DNA of 64,000 bases. Origin: Meandrina meandrites (Eukaryota; Cnidaria; Anthozoa; Scleractinia; Meandrinidae). The position numbers were made by a program, and so were the translations under genes. The notes beneath the pieces were generated by a model. The model had not been told where the DNA came from and searched no databases. It worked only from the letters and a program-made list of their open reading frames with translations. Shown one piece after another: positions 12,128 to 25,500 of the stretch (positions within the stretch are counted from its first letter, which is position 1; every line of letters starts with the position of its first letter). Location: assembly GCA_963693305.1 (NCBI GenBank), contig OY855903.1:24084455-24148454 (forward strand), given 5' to 3'.

Positions 12128-13241
12128 TGCATGTGAAGCTAATTTGAATGTGAAAAGCGTTTGCGGAAGTTAAAGTTCTTTTCTCTACATGTATTGCGTG
12201 ACGCCACGCTTGAATAGTCTCGTCTGTTTACTATTTGCCGACGAATTTTAATCGAGCTGTCACGTAAGGTCTATATTGCCTCCTCAAAAAAAAAATACAC
12301 TTATAGCCTACAAAAGTAAAGAAAAAAGTCACAGATAGAGAAATAATTTAACTAAAACAAGGAACAAGAATGGTTAAGTCTGATGAAGATTAAGAAGTAT
12401 TTTGAATGATGGCTTGGTATACATTGACGTATTTTTCGTCACGCTCCTCCGCGTACTTGCTTTCCACGTTCTCTACCCCTCAAAACTGCCAGTTCTTTTA
12501 AGACTATGCGTAATAACATAGCAACTCAAACAGATCGCGCTACACCTCTCCACACAAAAGAACAAAGGGAGATGAACTGAGCTCAAAAGAAGTAACTTAT
12601 TTTTAATGTTTCGCTCCTATCTTTTCTTTTTTGTGGGTTGGGGAGGGGGGGGGGGGGGGGGCTCCCATATGACAGCGACAGCTGATCGCTCGCACCATAC
12701 AGGGGATACAATTCTTGGCTTGGTACCTCATAGGGTGTTTAGAGAAAAAGAAAATCGGCGAGTGCGGCCTAGGTAAGAAGTTCTACCAGGAGGACGAGCT
12801 CTTCTCTCCAAATTTTTTCGCCGTTTGTTAGCCTGTTTGCAGGCTAGAATTTGTGCTCTCAAGAGTGAAATTGAATCCTTGTGACGTTCACAAAACGAGA
12901 TTCTGGGAGCTTTAAAGGGACTTTTTTCAAAATTCCCGCCCGAACGATTAGGCAGTTGTCCAATCCTCTCCACCCATCCCCGACCCCTGGCCAGATTAGT
13001 CTGAAGTGTCAGCCGTCTCCTCCTCCTTACCCCTCAGTGGGGGGAGGGGGCAGGGGGGGAGGGGGCAAGGAAGAGAAGACGGCTTTCTGACTACGGCCGG
13101 ATGAGAACAAGTCTAACAAGCGTCAACGTTACAGGAGCTCTGTCACGGAGATTTTGCTGGTTTTGCTTTCCGGTCTAAACTATTCTGAAATTAGTGGTAA
13201 GCAACTTGACCCATGAAAAACATTATTTTTGAACGTCTAAG

Positions 13242-14417
13242 CACAGGCTTACCAGACTGTGTTTGTGAGGTCACAGCACGCCCCATATAAATATTCAAAT
13301 TTTCTCGCTAACCGCTATTGTAAATATTTAAGCTTCCTAAAATCGGCTTTTACTGCTGTCTATTTGCAATAAAATAAATTAGAAACATTTTCGCAATGTT
13401 TAAGTTTGTTTTTACGCAGTTTTTTTGACGATTTGAAGCGTGCGAGAGCAGTTCTATGAGTTTAAGTTTTGACTCGTGTATAGAATACTAATATTTACAC
13501 AAGGCGTGCAACTTCCACATCCAAGAATCGGGTACCGCCTCTGGAATGTAACCCAAAAAATATCTTTCCCCTACTCGCTTTAGTAAGAGCTCCCGGTCCT
13601 CGATAGAACAGTCTTAATTTGAACTATAATCTGGCCAAATTTGAGTCCAATCAGTTCACGAATAGTTCTTTTAAACCTTGCTGGAATATCAAATTAGGTC
13701 GTAAATTTGCCGATTTACCATGATATGTACCAGTTGTCGGGACAATTTATGCAATTTTCGCTAAAATTGGTCAAAATTACTGCCTATGCCCGCCCTAGAA
13801 AGCAGAACGTGCCCCACTACAAAACCTCCTCTGGGACACCCCAAAGAAACACTTCGGAAATGTCGACAGCAAAGCCGAAGACAACCGGGCCTGGGAAATT
13901 AATTTATTTAAATATTCAGTGAATTTCCTGAGCGCTTATTTCCATATTCAGGAAGACGAGACTATTCAATTTGATATTCCAGCAAGGTTTAAAAGAACTA
14001 TTCGCGAACTGATTGGACTCAAATTTGGCCAGATTATAGTTCAAAGACTGTTCTATCGAGGACCGGGAGCTCTTACTAAAGCGAGTAGGGGAAAGATATT
14101 TTTTGGGTTACATTCCAGAGGCGGTACCCGATTCTTGGATGTGGAAGTTGCACGCCTTGTGTAAATATTAGTATTCTATACACGAGTCAAAACTTAAACT
14201 CATAGAACTGCTCTCGCACGCTTCAAATCGTCAAAAAAACTGCGTAAAAACAAACTTAAACATTGCGAAAATGTTTCTAATTTATTTTATTGCAAATAGA
14301 CAGCAGTAAAAGCCGATTTTAGGAAGCTTAAATATTTACAATAGCGATTAGCGAGAAAATTTGAATATTTATATGGGGCGTGCTGTGACCTCACAAACAC
14401 AGTCTGGTAAACCTGTG
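13242..14417. mobile_element. Foldback element with ~450-bp arms
   Basis: The left arm 13242-13695 is repeated in inverted orientation at 13968-14417 with only a few differences (for example CACAGGCTTACCAGACTGTG against a right end reading CACAGTCTGGTAAACCTGTG). The spacer is about 272 bp. The arms contain no recognisable gene. Target-site duplication is not clear. Either a foldback-type transposon or a local inverted duplication would explain it. Confidence 0.85.
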
Positions 14418-14841
14418 GCCAGACCCTTGTTAACAGTTTCAGTGCTTTTATATGGCAAGTGTTGATAAAAGTGGGCCATTATTGTTAGGTTTACTACGTA
14501 TACGACACAATTATATTTTTTGGCTGAACAAAAATCTGTTTTAAGGAAGTCCGTGACAAGGCCCCCTTGCTCAGGCTTGGAGGCTATAACGCATGCATTG
14601 TTGGGGAAATTTCTCCCTTGGCAACGAGGTCTACTCTCGAGATTAAATCCAAGATGGCGGCCACCATACTAAAAAATTGGGATCTGTCTGCTGCAGTATT
14701 TTCTTCTTTTACCTTGTGCAGTGTGCTTCTTAAGATTTACCTCTTCATTATAATTACCAGGGTTCGGACAAAAAAACGCAACCATTTTCCCAAGACTTTT
14801 CAAGGACCACCTATCCAAAATGCAATTTCATAGATGTTATG

Positions 14842-15260
14842 CAGCTATTTCGAGAAAGGTTGTCGGAAAAAAAAAACATCAAATTGTACGCGACAAGACC
14901 GAAAGGTGGTCTGGGTATTCACTGGAATTTTGCATATTGGCCTAAAGGAAATTTACAAGTTTGTGTTTTTGCACGTGGAAAATTTGTTTTTCCTCTCAGG
15001 GGCCTATATTTGTAGCTTTACTTTTACTGTTGCATGTCTTTGAGTGAGGAAAATTCTTCTAAAGTTCAGAGGGGCTAAACGTACTTTGTTTCCACATGTC
15101 TGAAAAGAAAGAAAACCTGAAATTCGCGCTTATTTTGTTGTTATATCTCATTAGTATTCAACACGTGCAGTAGCTCAATGCGTCTACCCATACTATCTTT
15201 CGGGATTGGCTTGTGCAGTTCTGTGCTTTTTTTCCGACAACGTTTCTCGAAATAGCTGTA
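14842..15260. mobile_element. Inverted-repeat element, MITE-like
   Basis: GCAGCTATTTCGAGAAAGGT followed by TGTCGG and a long A run is mirrored at the right end by a T run, CCGACAACGTTTCTCGAAAT and AGCTGTA. The arms are about 30-35 bp around an interior of about 350 bp. No duplication was identified. Confidence 0.55.
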
Positions 15261-16214
15261 TAAATGCACATTCCCAGTCCAAGCTAACCGGTTTATAAGA
15301 CAGTGTCTGAAGTTGCTTTACACAGGAAAAGAATGCCAAAGTCTATGCAAAGCAATTTGCTTTCTATCTCACTACATTTAAAGTTGAAAAATGGAACTCG
15401 AGTTCTTAGGACTCCTCCTAAACTTCGAGGACTTTTCAAGACCGTACGAATCCTGTTACGCGCCCAGTAACTCTCGGAACGAGTAACTCCATTGGTTCTT
15501 AAAACAATAGATAACAGGTCATAACAATGCCCCTAGACGTGAATAACAATAGAGGTAGTATTTACAGCGGGCGAATGAAAATAGAGGTTCCAGAGAGGTA
15601 GTGTCTTACCAGCTCCAAGGAATATGTTAATACAGGCACACATAGGCGCAGAAACACGCACAGACAGACCGGAACGTGCAAAGATGTAAAAGGATTCCGC
15701 TTTCTGACACACTGAAGTTACTATTGAGTTTTGTGGGATTGGTTTAGAATGACTTGTAATGCTTTTAATAGCGATTTAGCCATGTAAAGAGAGCTTTTTA
15801 ATTCACAAATCAAGGCTCTGTTATCATCCAAAAATTATTTTATTTGCATTTTTAACATTTTGATATCGTATTTTAATTCTTTGAGTAGACTTTTCTCCCC
15901 TGTCTGGTTCTGTTCTTCAGTTCACGAGACTCTGAGTCAAACCATTTATATTGACGACGATGGAACCAGTTTGACTGGTTGTTATTAACACGTAAGCCTG
16001 TTTACCACGGTCCAGTACCACATTAGTCGTATAGAACACAGTTATCTCACTTTATAACCGCAATCCAAACATACGCTTCCCAAACAGCCTCTCTGACTGC
16101 AGGTAAACTGGGGAGAGACTCCTATATAAAATGACGGGGTGGGGGTGGGGATGATTGTCGTGAGGAGTCCCTTAAATGTACCAGAACCTCCCTGCTTTGT
16201 AGGTGTTACTCGCA

Positions 16215-16220
16215 TTTATT
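16215..16220 (-). terminator. Candidate DDX1 poly(A) signal
   Basis: TTTATT on the plus strand gives AATAAA on the minus strand, 314 bases past the DDX1 stop. The C34 tract (16379-16412) would lie within the 3' UTR if this signal is used. Confidence 0.4.
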
Positions 16221-16376
16221 TTCAGCCCTAACAGGAACCAATTCTAAGCAGAAAGTAGGTCTTGTCATAATTTTCTCGAAAAGGTTCTTTCGGATAACTA
16301 AAACAGTGGTTGTGTTACTCAAAGGGATGCCCAAATATGTACCACCATCATCTCCGTCACTTTTTTATGGGAGTCC

Positions 16377-16413
<37 letters not shown>

Positions 16414-16533
16414 CTGGGGGCCTGGTCATTGTTGCTCTACATTTGTCGTTTGGTCATGATGACGTATCTTGAACTTCACCCATATGGACTTTTCTCTTCT
16501 GATGTTCAACCAGCGAGATGCTTTGACAGACTC

Positions 16534-19500
16534 CTATGGAACCCAACATACTGAAGGTTTCATCCAGTCCCTGTGCTGTAAACTGAGGAATGATGTCTGT
16601 GCCTTGAATTCCATTTCTGCCAGCTCTCTGACCGAAGGCGCCAGCTCTGCTGTGTGCGTCTCAAATATTGCGCCTAAAGACAAAACAACCAAATCAGAAG
16701 TAAATGATTCGAGAATCTGCATTTGTGAATGTAATGTGAATTTAAAGGTGCAAAAAAGCCTGATACTGTAATTATGATTGCTAGCTTGTTGCTCAGTGGA
16801 GCGCTTCTGTAATTTCTTTCAAAAGGCGAAAGGAAAGAGTACATCATGCTCCAACCAATCAAAGTGGAGTTTCCCACGCCCATTTACAACGACGTTGCTG
16901 ATCAAACAGCCAATCAGAGGCGTGTTCATCCAGCCAATTAGAGCAAAGACGTTCAAGGTGCAAAACCGTAAGTTTGGCTCAGACGCGTCAATAAGGGCGA
17001 AGGTATACTTTCTCACTGCACATTTCTCGCTTCAAACGTGTCTTGCGCTGTTTTCGCGCCCTGACAGAAGCCCTCGAAACCACACCTCCTCCAGGCTAAA
17101 ATTTAGGATGGAGACTTTGAAACACCTTGGTATACGCAACACCCCACCTTCTTTTCAATGTTTCTGCAGCCACGTCAAATAGAAAAGGATACTTTATACA
17201 AACTGAGTACCAAATTACACTAACCCGTTCTTCTGCGTTTCTCCCCGTACGTCACTTTGCCATCGAACTCGTTAAGTAGAACTTTCATGTTGGGTTGAAT
17301 GCAAGAGATTGTCTCTTTAAGATGTTCCTCTACGTCAGCTAGGTACTACGAAGAAATGAGACGGAATTCGGGAGGTTTTCAACGAAACACCTAATTTTAG
17401 ATCACTTAACGAAAAGTTAATTAACAGTCAAGTTTAAGTCCAGATACCAATATTTATTTACCTGTTTCTCGTCATACCAGATAGCACAGCCCCCTTGGTC
17501 CTTTAGCCATGTGTTAAAGCATCCTTTACCCCGACTGGAACACGTGTGGTACCATACCTACAGTTAACGCATACCGGTATTTAATAAACAGAATTATATC
17601 GCCTACCCGACCATTGCAGCCGAAGCTTTCCTACTGGATATTACGAAATTTGATTACAGAGCCTCAAAGCCCCTGACCTTAAAACGATATATAGGGTTCC
17701 GGAGTTCCAAGACAGCAAAAAACTAGTGTCCAGAGCTCCAGGGCCACAGGATCTCCAGGGCCTCAGGGGTCACAGGAACTCCAGGGCCACAGGGGCTCTT
17801 GGGCCACAGGGGCTCTATGGCCACAGGAACTCCAGGGCCACAGGGGCTCCATGGCCCTCAAATCAATATTTTTCTCTGGGTTTTTAAGCGGAGAAATGTC
17901 TTTGGCTGCAGGCTCCTGGTCTCCAAAAACCTCCCCTTACAAGCAATCTATAGTTTCCCTCCGGCAAAAATCATCGAGGAAGAAGAAAAAAAACTTGTGG
18001 GAAAAGGTTTTCGCGCGGCCACTTTTCACCACGCGCGTTTTTCGCTTCTCACTCCACAAAACAGGAAAGGAAATAAGTTGTCCGCACTGCTTGTAGCAAA
18101 CTTTACCTTTTCTTTAACATCTGATACGAGTGAAATTGCCAGGCCCATCCTAGAGAAGAAAAGAAACGCTAAGCTTGAAATGATAACTCTCTTTACTGAC
18201 TGTTATACATTCCTTTTACCGTTGGTTCTGAGAATTGGGTGGCAATTCAAGAAAACGTCTCCCATTTGATTAATTGCGATATTCTCAACACTTATCTTAT
18301 TGACAATGTATTGCTATTGTGAGGAGAATTTAGACTTCCACAGCTACTTACGCTAATGACAAAATATACGGTATAGGTGAGACTAAACTCAAATGAAGGA
18401 TCAGAGCCTGGTTGTTCGAAGAGTGAATAACGCTAGCTAGCTATCCACCAGATAAATCACTAGCCAGTGAACAAGTGATTTATCCGGTGGACAGCGTTAT
18501 CCATACTTTGAACAACTTGGGCAAAAGTGTAATATTGGGAATGGGGAAAAACACGCGAGGCTGTAGATGTGTGTCTGTTACAGTAAGTGACCCAACCCCC
18601 CTGTAACATTAACTGCGTGCTAAAAACGAGTGGGAGTAAGCTATGGTATATGAGTTACAGTACTTACTAGTAGTTACTAGAGTTTCCAATACTACTGTCA
18701 TATTTACCTTTCCGCTCTTCCGACTCGTCCAATTCTGTGCACGTAGTTTTGCTTATCGTCTGGAAATGTTACGTTTACGACTGAAAAGAAAGCAAGTGGG
18801 TTTATTTTGCGAGCAGACAGGGGGGAGAAGGGAGGGAGGAGGGGTCAGGAGAGGGAAGAGGATAGAGGGGGAGGGGGGATGTAAGGCAAGTGTTTACGTT
18901 TGTATATTAGTTCGCGTTCCTTTCGGCACTCTAAATTGCTGGTGTATACTGTTTAGCGCTTATTGAATGGCCGGTGAGAGCAAAACGCTTTCAAACTGAA
19001 CTATGAATTTAGTTCATATTTGCAGCTTTACAGATCATCGGCTTTATTCTTTCGTGAGTATGTGTGCAGTGTTCGGCTTGTAATGTGAAATGAAAACCGT
19101 TTAATTGATAACCGACTTACCATATGGTACACCAGTAATATCGATACCCCTTGCTGCAACATCAGTACAAATGAGAAATCTTACTTCACCTTCCTAATGC
19201 AAAAAAAGAAATGCACCATGGTTTTACTTACCATCAAATGCAAACATGCATTAAACACGGTATGACTTTGGTTTTTATCTACCTCTCTCTCAGTTCGTCT
19301 GCCTTTCTCAGTATCTCTATGCAATGATTTTACTCGAGATAATTGCCCTTAAGGGTAACAAAATGATACTTCGAAATAACCAGCTGCACCACGCGTATCT
19401 AGAATATTACATAGCTCCTTTTCGTTTAGCCCGTTACCTCTATTACAAAGAGAGAAATAAGTTTACTCGCGTTATGTTTCATGAGATCCAAACTTGTTTT

Positions 19501-22500
19501 CATCCAAGGTTTTTGCACCAGGATTTGATGCGAAACAGAGGCATTCCATTTCCAAAAGGAATGCGAAAATGGTCTATTGTTACCATAAGTGCTACCAGTG
19601 GAGATAAGGGAAGTTAAAGGTAACGTCTGCGTCGAGTTAAGTGGCCCATACAGCCAGAGTTTATCGCGGTTTCTGTACATGAGCATGAAGCGACAAGGAG
19701 TATTTCTACTCCCCCCTGGATGGGATGCTAGTCCATCACAGGATTACCCGCAGCATTTTTTCGCCGGCTGTTGTTTGGGCTCAAATCCGGACCGCTCGAA
19801 CCAAGCGCATTAACCAGTAGGCCACCACGTCTCACATTAGGGAAGTATTCCACCTAATTTGTTGACAAATGCAGGATTCCTAGCGCAGGCAATTTTTTTT
19901 ACTCTTTATTAACAAGACAAATGTACATTTTGTCCTCTTCCCCTCTCTCCCTTTGCTATGTCTACATTCACCGTAAATGAGCGCAAACCTGTTGACACTC
20001 TAAACGTCGCCTGCCTTCAGATGGCATTAATTGTAGTTTAAGCTGTTTCCTACCTTGAAGGACTGCAAGTTTGCTTTCCTTTCCTGTGGGGATCGGTCAC
20101 TATGGAGGCACACACAGGAATACTCGTTTACCATGGCCTTCGGACCTGTCAAACAGTAAACACGATACACCTCTTGGTGACGAAAATCGCAATAACCATA
20201 AACAATCTAATGAATCAATCAAAACTGGAAGCAAAAACATGCAAACAGTACTGAGCGCGGGAAAACGTGCAAACGGCGCCGAGCGTTGGAAACTTGCGAT
20301 TAGCATTGAGTGCAGGTAAACGTGAGCAACCGATGCTTAGCGCTGAAAAAAAAAACCCGCATAAAACCTGTGCTGAGCACGGGAAAACATGCAAACGGTA
20401 CTGACAACGTTAAGCGCAGGAAAAACACGTAACTGGCACTGACCTCAGGAAAAAGTGCGACCAATGCTATCGCAGAAATACGTGCTAGCGCGGGAAAACG
20501 TGAAATCGGTGCCCGGCGAGGGAAAACGTGGATACAACTGGAGAACCAGAGCGGGAAAACGCGCGTATGCCGAGTTGGTTTTGGTTTTCTGGTTAGTTAA
20601 AGAAAGACCAGGTTTTCTGAGCCAACCACAACATTGAGAGTCAACCGATCAAAAAATCGCTGTTAATACAGGGATTAATTTAATAATTAACAATATTTAC
20701 AATTGTAATTTACAAGTGTAGCTATTGTAAATACTGTGTTTTACTAAGTCACCCCAAATGTGTTCTCACCTCCGCCTAAGGAGACCAAGTATTGTTCCAC
20801 ATTATCACAATCCAGTTTCGTACGACAGAAGATAATGGCTTGGTCCATTTTATGCTCATTGATTGCTACCACTAGGTATTCGACCTTGAGAATTTTCACT
20901 GCTTCAGACAGAGATTCTGAACACAAGAGAATGCACGTTAATTACTGAGTTACTATCAGAGAAGCCTCATTAAAGCTTAAGTGAAGTCAATTAGCTGTTA
21001 CCTGGACTTTGCCCGCCAGATTTGATGTTGTCCTTTGCATGAATTCCATCCGTCTGGGGAAAGAACACCGGTTAAATACAAAAGAAAATCATACACACAC
21101 ATAATGCATAGTCAAGATAATTTTCTTTTGATAAAAGACGAAGCAGGAGTGGGGGGGGGGGGGATACTTCTCAGATATTTTAGTTACACTAATGCCTGTA
21201 TTCGTTCATTCAAGGAGTCGATCAAGATTCACGAAATTTATCCTCATAAAAAAAGCCTGGTCAAACGGTCCCGACATCTTCCAACAACACTGCCGAGCCT
21301 CGTTGCGACATGTTATGGCCAAATGAATGCAACATGTTAGATTGTTCCATAGTACGATAGGCATCACAAAGTGTCCTCCTAATTAAAGTAAGCTTCTTTC
21401 CTATTACTTGTTAAACAATACTTGCGTTCAATTCTGGACATAAGTGTCAAATGTTTGATGGAAGTTTGATTTGAATCAAACCTTTACCAACGACTCGAAC
21501 ATTTACAACCAAAAAATGCTGGATGATGTTTGGCCAAAATTTTGGGACCGTTTCACGTATCTATTTGCGCTCTTAAAGGCAGTTCTTACACTAAGTGTCA
21601 CCATTCAAAAAAAGGCCATTGAGCATTGCTTTCATGGGGCATACTTTCATGAAACTCGTTCCCAGGTCCTTCACGCTCCCTTCACCCTCCAGATAACGGG
21701 CAGGGTAGTTTAAGTCAATGGTTCTATCTGTTTTTCAATAATTTGCAAAATGGAAGTTTAGTTGTTCACTCTCAAGAATGAAAGAGTTACAGCACAGAAG
21801 TGGACAATCTCTATAATAATTATAGAGTAATTAACATACTTATAATTCTAGAGTAATTATTACTCTCTTGAGAAACAGCTGCTCAGGGGCGAATTAAAAC
21901 CGATTTTAAAGCTATGAAACACTTCTGAATCATGCTGTTTTTACATGTTCAGCAGTGACTGAAGATGGGGCATCGTTACATGTTACACACCTTAACTTTG
22001 TTCTTCAGCTTATGCCAAGAGGTGTCTCTTCTGGGATCCACGTGGCAAATCTACACAAGAAAACACAGATGTCATTATTTCGGACCAACATCAAATGGTT
22101 AGACCATTGTTGAAGCTTAACACATATCAAAGATTAAACCCTAGCAGCAGCAAAATCTCCCGCCATTGCACGCCACATAAACCGCTGTTACGTGCCAGCA
22201 TTATAAACGCGCGCTAGCCTTCAAAAAAAGCCCTTAGTTTACTTTCACATTTGTACTCGTGGGGGACTAATGCGGACTAATGAGAGCAGTAGAATGAAGT
22301 TCACTGGCTGTACTTGTACTAAAAACCTGCCTATAACCAGTGTAACACATTTTAAAAACTTTGTTTTTACAATAAAACTCACTCACTGCCCATTATGACG
22401 ACTGGCATGTTGGTTGGGCAGCAGCAAAGGTCTTTCACCACTGTGTGTTTACCAGCTTTTGGATTGTGTCGCAATAATAACACAAGAACAGTAATTAAAA

Positions 22501-25500
22501 GTTATATTTACCACATGGTGAACGGTTTCAGGAACAGCATCCTGTCCTTTGAGATCAACCCAGGTTGGAAAATGCATAATTTTATCCTAAAACAAAATTA
22601 AGATCTGTGAGCACAGGGCACCGGCAGAATAAGGCTCGAGTAGCAGCTCTCGTGAGTTCGCACATGAATGGCTCCCTAATCTTCAACAGAAAAATAGAAC
22701 AAACAATAGGATAAAAGGTGACGTCACAACATTCTGTTTGGATTTGGTAGAGAGTGGGTGCAAAATTTTTTTTGGCAGAATACCAGTTGTATTAGAAAGC
22801 CATAGGTCATTCCTGCCCTGGAATCGGTAACTTTTCTATGTTTTTACAAAGATTAACAAGAAAGGACCCTTTCAAAAATTATCACTTGTCTTCATCAAGC
22901 AGTTTGGGATTACTCATAATAACTTACTGCTAACTTCTTTACTTCAAAAGAGTGAAGGGTGGCTGAACAAACAATCAACTGTGAAAGAAAAAAAGATAAC
23001 AAAAAACAACTTTGTTAATATTATGTCCACTCGGCAATAATAAGTAAAAAGCAATGATTTTCATACAGGTGGATGTTTTAAGAGAGAATTATAATTATAA
23101 CAAAATAGTACAAGCAAAGCAACAGTAGCAAACGAACTGCGAGTTTCCATTTACCTGTAGTCGTTTACCATCTGGGCTCATTTTTGGAATCTTGCTAAAG
23201 ATTCTTGTTATAAGGTCGTGATTTCCCTGTGCTAGTAAGCCATCCTGGTGAAAGAGAAAGCAGTCAGGGGAATAAGTGCTTTTGGAAAATCTTAGTTGAA
23301 GCACTCAAAAGAGTTTCCAAATTATTTCATCCAATCAAAAACTAGCGCAAGCACTCTTGGAGTACTCCGGAAGCAATCGTGCGAAGAAACGTCATATTGC
23401 TTAGCAACTTCTGGGATGAATGCCACAGGCTCAGTCCCGTCTTGGAGGCGGAATTTCATCATCAACAGGTTCTTTTCCCCCAGATTGAAAGTCTCTCAAC
23501 ATCCCTGTGGTCTGGCTTCTCATAAGTGACTTCCTCTTGTAAATGACCTAATAGACTTGTCATTTTGGGTGCTTGGTCACTTATAATTATTGCAGTTCAA
23601 GTATTGAACAAAAGCAATAGGAAACAAGCAAGAAAAGGAACCAGCAAGCAAATGAAAAGAATTACAGAATGAAAGAACTAGTCTACAACAAAATGGTGAA
23701 AAAGAACAAACAAACACACAGATGAAGCAGGCTGTCCATGGGTGTTGAGCTTTCCATTTTGTACCAAATAAAAGACAAATAGTGCATACATACCGCTTCA
23801 TCCAGAACGAAGAAGCGAACCTGAAAGAAAATTGTTTTATGGACTTCAGAGATGGACTGTTTACTCAGTTTACAAGTGTAAATTACATTCAGGAACACAT
23901 CCAAGATAATTCAGAAATAGGGTCTTACATACCTGAGAGAGGCTAATTTTATCAGTGGAGATAAAATCATCAAGTTTTCCTGGTGTACCGGTCACAATGT
24001 CTACCTACAGAAGTAAAAAGGAGGCCATCACACTGTTTTTAATTTGTGTGAAATGGAGAGAAACCATACAAAACTAGATGGTTTAATCGAGCATGGATTT
24101 TAAAAGATTTTGAACTGCCAAAATTTATATTTGTGTCGTAGGAATCTTAAAAATAATGGTCCATTTTTTTTAACAATTTATTGCTATATTAGAGCACTGA
24201 AACTGCTGACAAGCATCTTTGGCTGCAGATGGCTACGATGGAAATGGATTGCAACTTGAAAAAGTGAGGCTAAACTTTTCAAGATGTTTCTGGATGTCTT
24301 AAAAAAAAAACAATAATTATAGCTGTTGTTTGATTTCTCTCCACAAATAAAGGCTATATCTTTCTTTAGATGTTCAAAGATAATGTTTTTCATGGGTTAG
24401 GGAGGGGGGCCTGCCACTAGTTTTCAAATAGTTTAGACCAAAAATCTGTGAAATTCCCATGATGTAGCTCCTTTAAGACAGATTACCCAAAGCATTTGAC
24501 TTGGTTTAATAGTCACAAGGATTTTTCAGCAACTGAATTTAGCTTCACTTTGAACTTATCAGATTTAAGAATGCAATTACAAGTTTTATTGCGAACATTG
24601 TTTAACATTTCACTAAGTCAGTGTCAGAAATATTTCAAGAGTTTGTTACTTGCCCCATCATTAAGCATCTGAATTTGTGTCTTTACATTCTCTCCACCAA
24701 TCAAAAGGACTTCTCTGTTAATGCAATAAAAGTTTATTAATGATGAACCCAAACTCAATACTGTAAAAGGGATTTTCCTGGGAAGACCCAAGGAATTCAG
24801 ACAATTGTTAAAAATAATTTTGTAAAACAAAACTACTTACTTGACTTGTGGGCTTGGCAAAAACTTCTTGAACTTTGAGATCTGATTGTGGGTCTACGCA
24901 TAACACAAAATAATTTTATTTGCATCAACGTTGATGGTCACGAGATGAAAAGCAGAGGCAATTTGAAATCAATTTAACTTTATTAATGCTACACACCTGT
25001 TGGGCTAATTCTCTGGAAGGCTGATAATAGAAAAGAAAAGATAAAATAAAATAATGAATAACAGTTGTCAGTAAAAAAAATAGCTTATCCTGTTGTGCTG
25101 ACTGTGTGTACCCGAGTGCCAATTCATTTTTCTGAGAATTAAAAACAATGAAAAATGAAAATTTTAGTTCGTTTTCATTTCTGTTGAAAATTGAAAAGGA
25201 CTTTAGCACTTGGGTACAGGCATTGTGCTGGGTAGGCAGGATTCTTAGATTCAATGGTTCTTATGCCTTCATTTTGCTTCAATTTGAAGCTAAATGCACT
25301 TGTGAAGATAAGGCACACAATGAAAAATGAAATGAAAGAATTGCATAAAACAGGGAAGTACATGACTTGTATTGGATGGTAAACTGAATAGCCATCATTG
25401 TTTGTCTTGAGGTGAAAGCAGTGGATAAGGAAGCAAACTATTTTACCTAATTTATCGCTTAATTGCATGATGGTGATTCAATATGTTTGAAAGGAACTGC

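Larger units (their letters stand above)
12128..16533. other. Gene-free stretch between the TRAF-like gene and DDX1
   Basis: No conserved coding exon was found on either strand. It contains the TRAF-like 5' flank, a G17 tract (12645-12661), the foldback element at 13242-14417, the inverted-repeat element near 14842-15260, a C34 tract (16379-16412) and the DDX1 3' region. Nothing recognisable was seen in 15300-16150. Confidence 0.6.
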
